Source of the DNA: Bacillus sp. AFS073361 | Lineage (GTDB): Bacteria; Bacillota; Bacilli; Bacillales; Cytobacillaceae | Length of the DNA stretch: 57,069 bases | Assembly (NCBI RefSeq): GCF_002567005.1 | Contig: NZ_NUZU01000011.1 | Location: forward strand, 19,541-76,609 | Direction of reading: 5' to 3' | In this document: in pieces, positions 20,383 through 28,774 of the stretch | How the letters are laid out: every line of letters begins with the position of its first letter | How positions within the stretch are numbered: the stretch's first letter is position 1 | The notes under the pieces: model-generated | What the model saw: the letters and a program-made list of their open reading frames with translations, nothing else | Database searches by the model: none | What the model was told of the DNA's origin: nothing | Translations under genes and position numbers: made by a program

Positions 20383-21090
20383 ATGTCAGATGTAAATATA
20401 TTTTTAGCATTAGGGGCAGGATTTTTAAGTTTTATTTCACCCTGTTGTTTGCCGCTTTATCCTGCATTTCTCTCATATATCACAGGGATGTCTGTTGGGG
20501 AGTTAAAAAGTGAAAATGCCATGCTTCAAAGGCGGAGTTTACTCCACACCTTATTTTTTCTACTAGGCTTTTCAATTATTTTTATTGCAATTGGATTTGG
20601 AACTTCGTTTCTAGGAAGCTTTTTTTTACAGTATAAAGATCTAATTCGTCAACTCGGCGGAATTTTTATTGTTTTCTTTGGTTTAGTGATCGTTGGAATT
20701 TTAAATCCGAAGTTTATGATGAAGGATCGCCGTATTGAATTTAAAAATCGTCCTTCTGGCTATTTTGGTTCCGTTTTAATTGGGATGGCGTTTGCAGCTG
20801 GATGGACACCTTGTACCGGACCAATTCTTTCATTTGTTATCTCCTTAGCAGCGACTAATCCTGGTTCTGGGATGATGTATATGATTGCATACTCGCTAGG
20901 TTTTGCGATTCCTTTCTTTATTCTTTCATTTTTCCTTGGCCGCATGAATTGGATTAAGAAGAACAGCGGGAAAATCGTCAAAATTGGTGGTTACATAATG
21001 ATTGTCATGGGGATTGTCTTATTCTTTGACTGGATGACAAAAATCATTTCGATTTTTTCAAATTTGTTTGGTGGCTTTACAGGGTTCTAA
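20383..21090 (+). CDS. ccdA: cytochrome c biogenesis protein CcdA
   Basis: A 235-residue membrane protein with six predicted helices that carries reducing equivalents across the membrane for cytochrome c maturation and, in bacilli, spore formation. The redox cysteines lie in [11 protein letters not shown] (helix 1) and [10 protein letters not shown] (helix 4), each preceded by or containing the family proline. The ATG start has GGGAG upstream. In B. subtilis it is followed by the response-regulator-like yneI; here ccdC follows directly. Confidence 0.95.
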   Translation: MSDVNIFLALGAGFLSFISPCCLPLYPAFLSYITGMSVGELKSENAMLQRRSLLHTLFFLLGFSIIFIAIGFGTSFLGSFFLQYKDLIRQLGGIFIVFFGLVIVGILNPKFMMKDRRIEFKNRPSGYFGSVLIGMAFAAGWTPCTGPILSFVISLAATNPGSGMMYMIAYSLGFAIPFFILSFFLGRMNWIKKNSGKIVKIGGYIMIVMGIVLFFDWMTKIISIFSNLFGGFTGF

Positions 21091-21117
21091 ATATATAAAA
21101 ATATAAATATTGTATGT

Positions 21118-21150
21118 AAGGGAAAATTCCTGAGGAGGTTTTTCCCTTTT
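21118..21150 (+). terminator. terminator after ccdA
   Basis: AAGGGAAAA pairs with TTTTCCCTT around a 13-base loop containing GAGGAGG; T residues follow. Confidence 0.7.
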
Positions 21151-21266
21151 TGTATCAATAACAAGGTTGGTAAAAATGGGTTCTATTTTATTGAGATAAT
21201 TTTTTTCAAATCCATTTATTTGAGTTATAATGGGGTAGTAAATAAATTAGATAAGGAATGAATCTA

Positions 21267-21746
21267 ATGAACATAGTTCTTGCTTCTTCAATTGGAGCGG
21301 TGTTTATGGGTAGTCTGGCCCTAGTAGTCCGGATGAAAGCCGCAAAAAAACCCACCAATGCTCGTAAAATAATTCTACCGCCTCTGTTCATGTCGAGCGG
21401 GGCATTAATGTATATTGAACCGCAATTTAGATTAACTGGAGCAGAAATGATCGAGGCAGCAATTGTGGGGATGCTATTCTCTATTTTACTTATTAAAACC
21501 TCGAAGTTTGAGATTCGCGATAATGATATTTATCTAAAACGCTCCAAAGCATTTTTCTTTATATTAGTTGGGCTATTAGTTGTACGTCTTGTCATGAAGT
21601 CGGTGCTAAGTGCAACCATCGATATTGGAGAACTAAGCGGTATGTTCTTCCTTCTGGCCTATTCAATGATTGTGCCTTGGCGGATCGCGATGTATTTGGA
21701 CTATAAAAAACTGTTCAAACAGCTGCATGGTGGGAAACAGATATAG
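21267..21746 (+). CDS. ccdC: CcdC family membrane protein (YneJ)
   Basis: A 159-residue protein with about five hydrophobic segments, matching CcdC/YneJ in size, position and composition (PPLFMSSGALMYIEPQFR is a characteristic loop). The role is unclear; in B. subtilis it is not essential for cytochrome c assembly. ATG at 21267 has AAGGA 9 bases upstream; the nearer ATG at 21258 overlaps it. The yneI gene that normally separates ccdA and ccdC is absent. Confidence 0.88.
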   Translation: MNIVLASSIGAVFMGSLALVVRMKAAKKPTNARKIILPPLFMSSGALMYIEPQFRLTGAEMIEAAIVGMLFSILLIKTSKFEIRDNDIYLKRSKAFFFILVGLLVVRLVMKSVLSATIDIGELSGMFFLLAYSMIVPWRIAMYLDYKKLFKQLHGGKQI

Positions 21747-21756
21747 TAAAGAGAGA

Positions 21757-21786
21757 GACTGGTCCTTTATTGGATCAGTTTTTTTA
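21757..21786 (+). terminator. terminator after ccdC
   Basis: ACTGGTCC pairs with GGATCAGT (one G-U pair), followed by seven T residues. Confidence 0.8.
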
Positions 21787-21797
21787 TTGAAAATAAA

Positions 21798-21822
21798 TAA
21801 CCGTCTATTATCTAGACGGTTA
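21798..21822. terminator. hairpin overlapping the yneK stop codon
   Basis: TAACCGTCTA and TAGACGGTTA form a perfect 10-bp stem with a five-base loop. The stop codon of the minus-strand gene is inside one arm, and A-rich sequence on the plus strand gives T-rich RNA after it on the minus strand. Confidence 0.75.
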
Positions 21823-22245
21823 AAATAGGTGCTCAAAGGGAGCGACATCAATCCGATTTTCAAACAGCTTTTTGCGTAAGAATTTATGATCTCTCTTTGG
21901 TGTTGCTTGAATATAGCCCCGAATAACTAAATCTTGAGTAATTTTTGGAGCTTTTTCTTTTAAGGCGATTTCGCCAATTTTTCCTGCAATCTTATGTCTG
22001 GCCACATCACGGAAAAGTTCGGGAACAGGGCTGACTAAATCCTCAAGGAGCACTTTCTCCTCGGGTCCCCACAAATGACGGGATTCATTAACATAATGTT
22101 CTTCCCAATCCATAACTGACTTGCCATCTTCTTTCGGCATCTTTTTCAAAAACTTCCGGAACATAAAAAATCCACCGATGGCAAAAGAACCAACTAGGAA
22201 AACTACCCAGAACAGGATAAACCATAAAAACCAACCATGAAGCAT
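21820..22245 (-). CDS. yneK: YneK, DUF2621 membrane protein
   Basis: A 141-residue protein with an N-terminal transmembrane helix (GWFLWFILFWVVFLVGSFAIG) and a charged cytoplasmic domain beginning at about residue 35. It matches DUF2621 and the yneK position next to ccdC. ATG at 22245 has AGGTG upstream; a GTG three codons earlier overlaps the site. Function unknown. It marks the last backbone gene before the tRNA-Sec integration site. Confidence 0.87.
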   Translation of the reverse strand: MLHGWFLWFILFWVVFLVGSFAIGGFFMFRKFLKKMPKEDGKSVMDWEEHYVNESRHLWGPEEKVLLEDLVSPVPELFRDVARHKIAGKIGEIALKEKAPKITQDLVIRGYIQATPKRDHKFLRKKLFENRIDVAPFEHLF

Positions 22246-22545
22246 TCTATTCACCTACATAAATAACTATTTTTCATCTTATTATAATCTTTTTTTATAA
22301 GGATAGACAAGTATTGGACGTAATTGTATAAATTTTACCTGATGTTCTTCTGCTGGTATAGTAATCTCCAATCAATTTATGAATTCCTTATTGACAATTG
22401 AAAAGCTTGTCGAAAAAATGACAAAAACGCGGTATGTATTGATAATAATCATTTTCCATTGTAATATGATAACAAATGATGAAATCTATTGGATAAGATA
22501 GCTTTTGTTGATATAGTTACAACTATATTGATATATTAAAATCTT
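22246..22545. other. AT-rich region upstream of tRNA-Sec
   Basis: No ORF with a ribosome site is seen. A partial Fur-box-like sequence (GATAATAATCATTTTC, 22441-22456) is present but has no clear target gene. The tRNA-Sec promoter must lie here; no strong -35/-10 pair stands out. Confidence 0.5.
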
Positions 22546-22642
22546 GGGGCTGAATGGGGTACTGGTGTCCTCCACAGTCTTCAAAACTGCTTGAGACCTG
22601 CGTGCCAGGTCTGGTGGGTTCGATTCCCACGCAGTCCCGCCA
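22546..22642 (+). tRNA. selC: tRNA-Sec (anticodon TCA)
   Basis: About 97 nt including an encoded CCA. The anticodon loop CTTCAAA (22579-22585) in a CAGT/ACTG stem gives anticodon TCA, which reads UGA. A long variable arm (AGACCTG paired with CAGGTCT) and a T arm (GTGGG-TTCGATT-CCCAC, followed by 8 acceptor bases GCAGTCCC and GCCA) fit selenocysteine tRNA: eight acceptor bases rather than seven. The 5' arm GGGGCTGA pairs with seven of the eight. The D arm is long with a TGGT loop. The organism should therefore have SelA, SelB and SelD elsewhere. The 3' two-thirds of the gene doubles as an integration site. Confidence 0.88.
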
Positions 22643-22643
22643 A
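22577..22643 (+). repeat. attachment site copy 1 (inside intact tRNA-Sec)
   Basis: This 67-bp segment, from the anticodon stem to one base beyond CCA, is repeated exactly at 31082-31148 and nearly so at 50386-50450. Only here is it joined to the 5' part of the tRNA. The sequence TATCAAGGGTTT (22654-22665) follows it and is also shared with copy 2, suggesting an integrase arm site. Confidence 0.9.
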
Positions 22644-22776
22644 AAAGTTGATGTATCAAGGGTTTTCTTAATTTTATTTTAATGATAGTTTATACATATT
22701 CCTTCACAGTCATACCCCTATCTACTGACAAGACTGTAGAGGGGCTGTAACAGAGACTGTAGGGAACGTTTCCTTC

Positions 22777-22805
22777 AACCTCCAAATAATTATTTATTGG
22801 AGGTT
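22777..22805 (+). promoter_or_regulatory. hairpin hiding the integrase-1 ribosome site
   Basis: AACCTCCAA and TTGGAGGTT form a perfect 9-bp stem with an 11-base A/T loop. The GGAGG in the right arm is the ribosome site of the integrase starting at 22812, so the folded RNA would block translation. Confidence 0.6.
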
Positions 22806-22811
22806 AAATTT

Positions 22812-23548
22812 ATGCAATCAAAGGTTATTCCAAAGAAGGTAAAGCCGAAACTAGGTAAGATTAGAGAGGGAAGCAAAACGAAAACAAAGGCAAATTCCAA
22901 TATCCTGACATTGGATCAGATGTTTAATAAGTTTATGACCGCTAAGAAAACAGAAGGATTAGCACCTAGGACGCTTGATGAGTACTACAATAACTATGCC
23001 TATCTCAAAGGTTTTCTTGGTGAAGAAACGACGAATGAGAACGTTGCTGCAGAGGATTTCCAAGGATATGTAGGGTATATGCTTCATTGATAAGGAACTT
23101 TCCCCTATGACAGTTAATATTCGCATTCGTAATATAAGGGCATTCATTAGGTAAGTCATAAGAAGGAATGGATTACTGAGCCTATCCATGAGGATTTCAA
23201 GCCGAAGAAATACCTGAGGATACGTTAGAATCATTCACACCCGCTGAAGTTATGAGGATGATGGATGTCATTGACGATTCAACATATACAGGATTCAGAA
23301 ATAAGGTAATCATTTATGTACTTTTAGATTCGCTAGTGCGCATTTCAGAGCTTTGCGCAATGAAGCGGGAGAACGTTAATATAGATACGGGCGAAATTTT
23401 CCTTGAAGCAATGGATACAAAGACTAGAAAAGCCCGTATTGTGCCAATAACAGATCCTACAAATGAATTACAATCGGGTTGGTGGAAGGTAAATAGCTTT
23501 ATCTTCGTGGACAGTGATTGGAAAGAAAGTATGTATGTAAATGGATAG
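22812..23548 (+). pseudogene. tyrosine recombinase (integrase) remnant, island 1
   Basis: Three reading-frame fragments line up as one decayed phage-type integrase. The first (22812 to about 23090) has a basic N-terminus and a SAM-like core-binding domain (FMTAKKTEGLAPRTLDEYYNN). A one-base slip near 23090 leads to an alternate frame reading DKELSPMTVNIRIRNIRAF. A third frame (about 23222-23548) holds the start of the catalytic domain with box I arginine (LLDSLVRISELCAMK) and stops before box II (HxxR) and the tyrosine. It lies 170 bp from att copy 1, the normal place for such an integrase. It cannot be active. Confidence 0.85.
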
Positions 23549-23983
23549 GATGAATTACTCGGAGACCCAGTAAGTTTGAACCAAATTACAACTTGACATA
23601 ATTTTTCATTAATAGTAAAATTCATTTCATAAATAAATTGATTAAATGATTTCCCTAACTAAATAGATTACTTTAGCATAAGGTTAATAACTATCTATTG
23701 ATTCAATGAAAAAGTAAATCTATAACAAAAGGGTAATCTGTAAATATACCTCTTAAGTATGAATACTATATTACATAATTAGGTAGACTATTAAAAGGCC
23801 TGAATGGCCCGTTAAAAGTAAACCGACAATTTTCAAAGTTTAATGGTTTTGACCATTATGCTTAAAAATTGTCGGTTTTTTTTATTAATAAAACAGAAAG
23901 GAATGCAGCGTAATGAAGGAAATCGGTCAAAGTCATATTTTCATAATGTTGGTTTATACTATCCACGGATGGAGGGAAGTAAA
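23549..23983. other. AT-rich intergenic region upstream of dabB
   Basis: No supported ORF. The right half holds the hairpins listed at 23821-23882 and a small GGCC hairpin just before it (AGGCCTGAATGGCC). It presumably contains the promoter of the dab/mps operon. Confidence 0.5.
23821..23882 (+). terminator. long terminator-type hairpin in the dabB leader
   Basis: AACCGACAATTTT pairs with AAAATTGTCGGTT, enclosing a smaller AATGGT/ACCATT stem, and eight T residues follow. It lies 100 bp before dabB. It may end transcription from the decayed integrase or attenuate the dab operon; no competing antiterminator fold is evident. Confidence 0.65.
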
Positions 23984-25507
23984 ATGTTAAATTCCCTGCC
24001 AGAAATATTTTTTGTATTGCTTGCGATATCGGTGCTTAGTGCACTGTTCCTGTTATATCCAAGGGTTCCACTGTCTTTTGTTCGGCTTCACATCGGTATC
24101 ACATTGTTGCCTCCACTGGCTGCCCTAATGGTCCTTGTTACTACCAAGGAGACCATAATTTATGGTCCCTGGTGGCTTGATTCCTTATCATGGATGCTGG
24201 TATTGTTTGTCCTTACCATCGGTTTTATCGTGCAGTGCTATTCTGTTCGTTACTTCCTTGGTGATCGTTCCTATCGAAAATATTTTGCCTTGCTGACTAT
24301 TACTATTACTGCTGATTCAGTTGTCTGGCTAAGTAATGATCTTCGCCTGTTGCTGATTTGCTGGGGGGTTACACTCCTGGGGCTAATACTACTGATAAGA
24401 TTAAAAAAGGAGTGGAGTGTTGCTAGAAACGCAGCTAAACAATCAGGACGACTATTTGCAATAAGCTGGCTTATACTGTTTGGAGCTGTAATCTGGGTAA
24501 CCCAATCCACTGGGCATTGGCAGTTGTCGCTTGTCCTCACAAAAAGCAGTCTTACACAGCTTGATTTATGGGAAAGGACTTGTATTAGCCTGATGCTAAT
24601 CTTGGCTGTCGTAATTCCGGCAGCACAGTGGCCTTTCCAACGCTGGCTATTGAATTCAGTAGTAGCTCCAACTCCTGTATCCGCGGTAATGCATGCGGGA
24701 TTAGTGAATGCTGGCGGAATTATCTTGACTCGGTTCTCTCCGCTTTTTAGTGGAGATATTACCCAAATCGTTTTACTTTTAGTGTCTAGTGTTTCAGTCA
24801 TGACAGGTACCGGAATTATGCTGGTCCAGGTTGATTATAAACGACAGCTTGTTGGGTCTACGATTGCACAGATGGGGTTTATGTTAATCCAATGTGCATT
24901 AGGTGCTTTTTTGGCTGCCATTATCCACGCTGTCTTACATGGTCTATTTAAGTCAACTCTTTTCTTACAGGCTGGCTCTACGCTTCAACATCACAAGAAG
25001 CCAACATCAGAGTCATACCAGCCATTGTCATTATTATGGACAATCACAGGAGGGATTTTAGGCCTCCTGGTGGCAATTGGTCTTTGGCTATCTTCATCTG
25101 GAGAGAATTATCAAATCATAAGCGCTCTTACCTTAGGGTGGTCAGTTTCATTAGCCTGGACCCAGCTCGTGGCTTTTGGTTCTGGACATATCGCGCGGAT
25201 TGCAGGATTTTCTTTATTTGCAGTAGCGGCAATTGTATATAATTTCGTACATGATGCTTTTTATGGTGTATTACAAAATTCAATCCCGAAGGGAATGCAA
25301 CCACCGGAACCGGCGGCAATTTTACTTCTGATTATTTTATTGGCCGGAAGTGCTGCAGGTGCATGGCTTGCTCGTAATCGTTCATCAGCTGCCTATTTTG
25401 TTATTTATCTTTGGCTTGTACGATTGGGTGAGCCTCAAAATAATTTGATAGAAAGTCATCCTAAATATTTGACACAATCATTCTTTAGAGGAGGTCATTT
25501 ACGATGA
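23984..25507 (+). CDS. dabB: inorganic-carbon transporter subunit DabB / MpsA (NuoL-like)
   Basis: A 507-residue polytopic membrane protein of the NADH-quinone oxidoreductase subunit 5 (NuoL/MrpA) superfamily, with about 13 hydrophobic segments and the antiporter-like region TPVSAVMHAGLVNAGGIILTR containing the conserved His and Lys-region. Paired with DabA it forms the energy-coupled bicarbonate/CO2 uptake system known as DAB, or MpsAB in staphylococci, where it substitutes for carbonic anhydrase. ATG at 23984 has GGAGGG upstream; the ORF is open further but without support. It overlaps dabA by four bases (ATGA), indicating translational coupling. Confidence 0.9.
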   Translation: MLNSLPEIFFVLLAISVLSALFLLYPRVPLSFVRLHIGITLLPPLAALMVLVTTKETIIYGPWWLDSLSWMLVLFVLTIGFIVQCYSVRYFLGDRSYRKYFALLTITITADSVVWLSNDLRLLLICWGVTLLGLILLIRLKKEWSVARNAAKQSGRLFAISWLILFGAVIWVTQSTGHWQLSLVLTKSSLTQLDLWERTCISLMLILAVVIPAAQWPFQRWLLNSVVAPTPVSAVMHAGLVNAGGIILTRFSPLFSGDITQIVLLLVSSVSVMTGTGIMLVQVDYKRQLVGSTIAQMGFMLIQCALGAFLAAIIHAVLHGLFKSTLFLQAGSTLQHHKKPTSESYQPLSLLWTITGGILGLLVAIGLWLSSSGENYQIISALTLGWSVSLAWTQLVAFGSGHIARIAGFSLFAVAAIVYNFVHDAFYGVLQNSIPKGMQPPEPAAILLLIILLAGSAAGAWLARNRSSAAYFVIYLWLVRLGEPQNNLIESHPKYLTQSFFRGGHLR

Positions 25508-28116
25508 ATACAACATTAGCAAAAACATTACATTGGGAAAAGCTGCCTGATAGTCTTGATTTTGATCTTATTGACTTAGTGAAATCGGCCAGCAGGGTTA
25601 TTGTACCGCTCGGGCCAATTAACACATTTGCAGCACGTAACCCCTGGGTAGGCTTGGAGGGACAAACGTTTGAAAAAACGGCTTACTGGCTCAAAGATAC
25701 TTGTGATATAGATATCTATCCTAATGACTCCGTATTTCAATCTGCTTGGGAACGAGGCGAGATTCATCAGGATTTTTTAGAAAATGGACTTCAACATTGG
25801 CTAAACACACAATCTTTGGAGTTGCCGTATGAGGTCGCAGAGCGGTTCTGCCGAGCTGCACTAATGCAAAAGCAACTACCTTCCAGCACTATGGAAGAAC
25901 CTAAGTTAAAAAGTATGGCAAGAAAACTAAACCGTTTTACATCCCAAATGACCGAAAAACATTCGGTCAAAACCTATAGCCAACGCTTGGAACAGCTGGG
26001 AAGGGTAAATGCAGCTCACGATCTTAACTGCAATATTATCAAGTGGTGTAAATTGTTTCTTGATGAGTCCCAAGCTGTCTGGTCGATGCCAAATCGTGAA
26101 GAAGGTTTCTATCGTGCGTGGCGGAAATTAGTCCAGCACGACCCGGCACTTAGCCGTAAGGTCCGTAAACAATTAAGTGATTTGCCGGAAGAAGCTGATG
26201 CTGCATTAATGGAAGTTTTGTTCGCACTAGAAATTCGATTTTCAGAAATTCAAGAATATTTTGAAGGCCATTTCCTTGCATTACCGGGCTGGAGTGGCAT
26301 GATGCTTTGGCGTTCGCAGCAATCGACCGAAGAAAGTTCGCTACTACTTGAGTATTTAGCCGTCCGAATATCGATGGAATGGGCTTTAGTTAAACCCTTT
26401 CTTCCCTTGCCTGAAAAAAGAAACAATAAAGTACATTTAGAACCATTGATTACGGCCTGGGCCGAATGGGGGAACCTGTCAATCAATGCTTGGTCTCAGT
26501 TATCGTCTACAGAAATAAAGGCATGTTTGACCCTTGCATATCGTTTTGATAAGATTCAACGCAATCGACTATGGCTTGAAGCATGGGAAAAAACATATGA
26601 GGACCAATTAAAGAAGATGCTTATATCCCAACAGACGGCAGAAGAGGCGGAAAACATAAAGCCGGAACTGGCTCAGTTTGTATTTTGTATTGATGTTCGT
26701 TCAGAGCCTTTTCGCCGCAAACTTGAAAAAGGAGGAGAATTTAAGACTTTTGGAACAGCAGGCTTTTTCGGATTACCGATAGAAACCTACGAGCTTGGCA
26801 GTAACCATACGCATAACTCTTTGCCTGTAATGTTTAAACCGCAATACAAAATAAAAGAGTTTTCACCGGAGTCTGAATCCTATCAACAACGGCATCATGT
26901 AGTCAATTCAATAGGTTATACATTTAATGCGATGAAACATAATCTGATTTCCAGTATGGTATTGCCGGAAATTAGCGGTCCTTGGCTCAGCTTGCAATCT
27001 CTCGCTCGCAGCTTTGTGCCTAGGAGTGCAGGACGGACATTAAGGAAATTGCACGAAAGATGGCTACATAAACCATCCACGGAACTCTTGCTTGACCATA
27101 CGCAAACATTTGAAAAAGCTTTGCCAACTGGCTTTTCGGTGAAAGAAAAAGTACACTACGTAAGGCAGGCACTAATAATGATGGGCCTCACCGATCATTT
27201 TGCACCACTAGTGGTTATTTGCGGACATGGAAGTCACAGCACGAACAATCCATATAGTTCCGCACTCGACTGCGGTGCATGTGGAGGAGCCTCAAGCGGA
27301 TTCAATGCAAGAGTACTGGCAGCATTGTGCAATCTGCCAACCGTAAGGAAGAGCCTTGAAACAGAGGGAATAATTATTCCTAAAGATACCGTTTTTGCAG
27401 CTGCTGAGCATATTACCACACTTGATGAATTGCGTTGGCTTTACATTCCAGAACTATCAGATGAAGCTAAGAAAGCATTTTATCGTGTCCAGGCCGAGTT
27501 GCCAAAGGTGAGTGAGGAAGCCAATTCTGAGAGGATTCCGCAATTGCCAAATATCGGACCCCATCTTAAAAGTCCAAAGGCTGAGGCTCAACGACTTTCA
27601 GAAGATTGGAGTGAGGTGCGTCCGGAATGGGGTTTAGCGCGCAACGCTGCGTTTATCATCGGGGAACGTTGGCTGACCCAAGGTTGCAATTTGGGTGGAA
27701 GAGTTTTCCTCAATAATTATAACTGGAAGAAGGATAAAAACGGTCATATTCTAGCAAACATTATTTCCGGACCTGCAACGGTAGCTCAATGGATTAATCT
27801 GCAATATTATGCATCTACTGTTGCCCCTCATTATTATGGAAGCGGGAATAAAACAACCCAAACCTTGACAGCTGGGCTCGGGGTCATGCAAGGGAACGCT
27901 AGTGACTTACTATCCGGACTTCCCTGGCAATCTGTGATGAAATCAGATGAAGAGGCATATCATGAGCCACTACGTTTGCTGGTGGTCATCCAAGCGCCAA
28001 AGGAATATGTAAAAAGGATGCTCGACCACGATCATGCCTTTCAGCAAAAAGTGAAAAACGGATGGATTCGGCTTGCGTCCATTGACCCGGAAGGACACTG
28101 GGAGAGTTGGTCTTAA
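25504..28116 (+). CDS. dabA: inorganic-carbon transporter subunit DabA / MpsB (DUF2309)
   Basis: An 870-residue cytoplasmic partner of DabB. It contains a beta-carbonic-anhydrase-like zinc site: CIDVRSE gives Cys395, Asp397 and Arg399, and CGHGSHSTNNPYSSALDCGAC gives His575 and Cys590, matching the ligand pattern of characterised DabA proteins. The complex is thought to hydrate CO2 vectorially, accumulating bicarbonate with cation or proton energy. Translation is coupled to dabB through an ATGA overlap. Genes for MpsC-type and YbcF-like proteins follow, as in the B. subtilis ybc region. Full length and intact. Confidence 0.92.
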   Translation: MNTTLAKTLHWEKLPDSLDFDLIDLVKSASRVIVPLGPINTFAARNPWVGLEGQTFEKTAYWLKDTCDIDIYPNDSVFQSAWERGEIHQDFLENGLQHWLNTQSLELPYEVAERFCRAALMQKQLPSSTMEEPKLKSMARKLNRFTSQMTEKHSVKTYSQRLEQLGRVNAAHDLNCNIIKWCKLFLDESQAVWSMPNREEGFYRAWRKLVQHDPALSRKVRKQLSDLPEEADAALMEVLFALEIRFSEIQEYFEGHFLALPGWSGMMLWRSQQSTEESSLLLEYLAVRISMEWALVKPFLPLPEKRNNKVHLEPLITAWAEWGNLSINAWSQLSSTEIKACLTLAYRFDKIQRNRLWLEAWEKTYEDQLKKMLISQQTAEEAENIKPELAQFVFCIDVRSEPFRRKLEKGGEFKTFGTAGFFGLPIETYELGSNHTHNSLPVMFKPQYKIKEFSPESESYQQRHHVVNSIGYTFNAMKHNLISSMVLPEISGPWLSLQSLARSFVPRSAGRTLRKLHERWLHKPSTELLLDHTQTFEKALPTGFSVKEKVHYVRQALIMMGLTDHFAPLVVICGHGSHSTNNPYSSALDCGACGGASSGFNARVLAALCNLPTVRKSLETEGIIIPKDTVFAAAEHITTLDELRWLYIPELSDEAKKAFYRVQAELPKVSEEANSERIPQLPNIGPHLKSPKAEAQRLSEDWSEVRPEWGLARNAAFIIGERWLTQGCNLGGRVFLNNYNWKKDKNGHILANIISGPATVAQWINLQYYASTVAPHYYGSGNKTTQTLTAGLGVMQGNASDLLSGLPWQSVMKSDEEAYHEPLRLLVVIQAPKEYVKRMLDHDHAFQQKVKNGWIRLASIDPEGHWESWS

Positions 28117-28309
28117 CAATTCCTGGTTTTTATATAATGTCCTTGATTGGGCTGCTTTTCTTTTCAGTTCTTAAAGCAATGGTAAATAGCTTTCTAAAAG
28201 ATAGTGTTACGTTGATAAAATAGATTGTTTTTTGAATATTATAGGCAATGTTTGGCCATGTGTTTGGCCATCTATGAATGTAACTTTGAATAAAGGAAAA
28301 GGAATCGGT

Positions 28310-28675
28310 ATGGAAAAATCAAAAGGAATTCTTGAAGCTGAAATAAGCAAAGCTTTAACACATTGGGAGAAAAATTATCTTGGACGAGGCTCCGTATCAG
28401 TTAAATCAGATATATTACGGGATATGGTGATTGTGATTCTTGGAGCTATTTTAACTCCTGCAGAATATGAAGTATGTCGGGATAAAGAAGGATTGTTATC
28501 AGTAAAAGAATATCGCAACAGTTTGGTGGAATCCGGTCTGGCTGATTTAAAGGAAATTATCTTAACGATAACAGGCGAAGAAGTAATTAGTTTTCACACC
28601 GATATTAGTACGCATACTGGAGAACGATCAATGGTCTTTAAGCTTTCCAGCAATCTGCAAAGCAAATTATGTTAG
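28310..28675 (+). CDS. mpsC: MpsC / DUF2294 protein
   Basis: A 121-residue soluble protein of the DUF2294 family (YLGRGSVSVKSDILRDMVIVIL followed by SFHTDISTHTGERSMVFKL). In staphylococci MpsC is encoded beside MpsAB and contributes to membrane potential by an unknown mechanism; B. subtilis YbcI is similar. ATG at 28310 follows AAGGAAAAGGAA; an upstream extension to 28232 has no site. It lies 190 bp after dabA on the same strand and is probably part of the same transcript. Confidence 0.83.
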   Translation: MEKSKGILEAEISKALTHWEKNYLGRGSVSVKSDILRDMVIVILGAILTPAEYEVCRDKEGLLSVKEYRNSLVESGLADLKEIILTITGEEVISFHTDISTHTGERSMVFKLSSNLQSKLC

Positions 28676-28774
28676 AAATAAAAGGATATATTCAAGGCTT
28701 AAATATCTTTTTCTAAAGGAAAGCATCAGAATCTTATTTAGAATACAATACAAATTAATAATGAGGTGAATTTG

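Noticed and set aside
22441..22456. Fur-box-like sequence GATAATAATCATTTTC
   Set aside because: It matches about 14 of 19 positions, and the nearest genes are tRNA-Sec and yneK, neither an iron gene. AT-rich sequence gives such matches by chance.
22812..23100. In-frame TGA in integrase 1 as a selenocysteine codon
   Set aside because: The frame does not continue sensibly after the TGA; homology resumes in another frame. No SECIS-like stem follows. It is a frameshift, not a selenoprotein.
24271..24801. 176-codon minus-strand frame inside dabB
   Set aside because: It is antisense to a well-conserved membrane protein gene, has no ribosome site and no recognisable domain.
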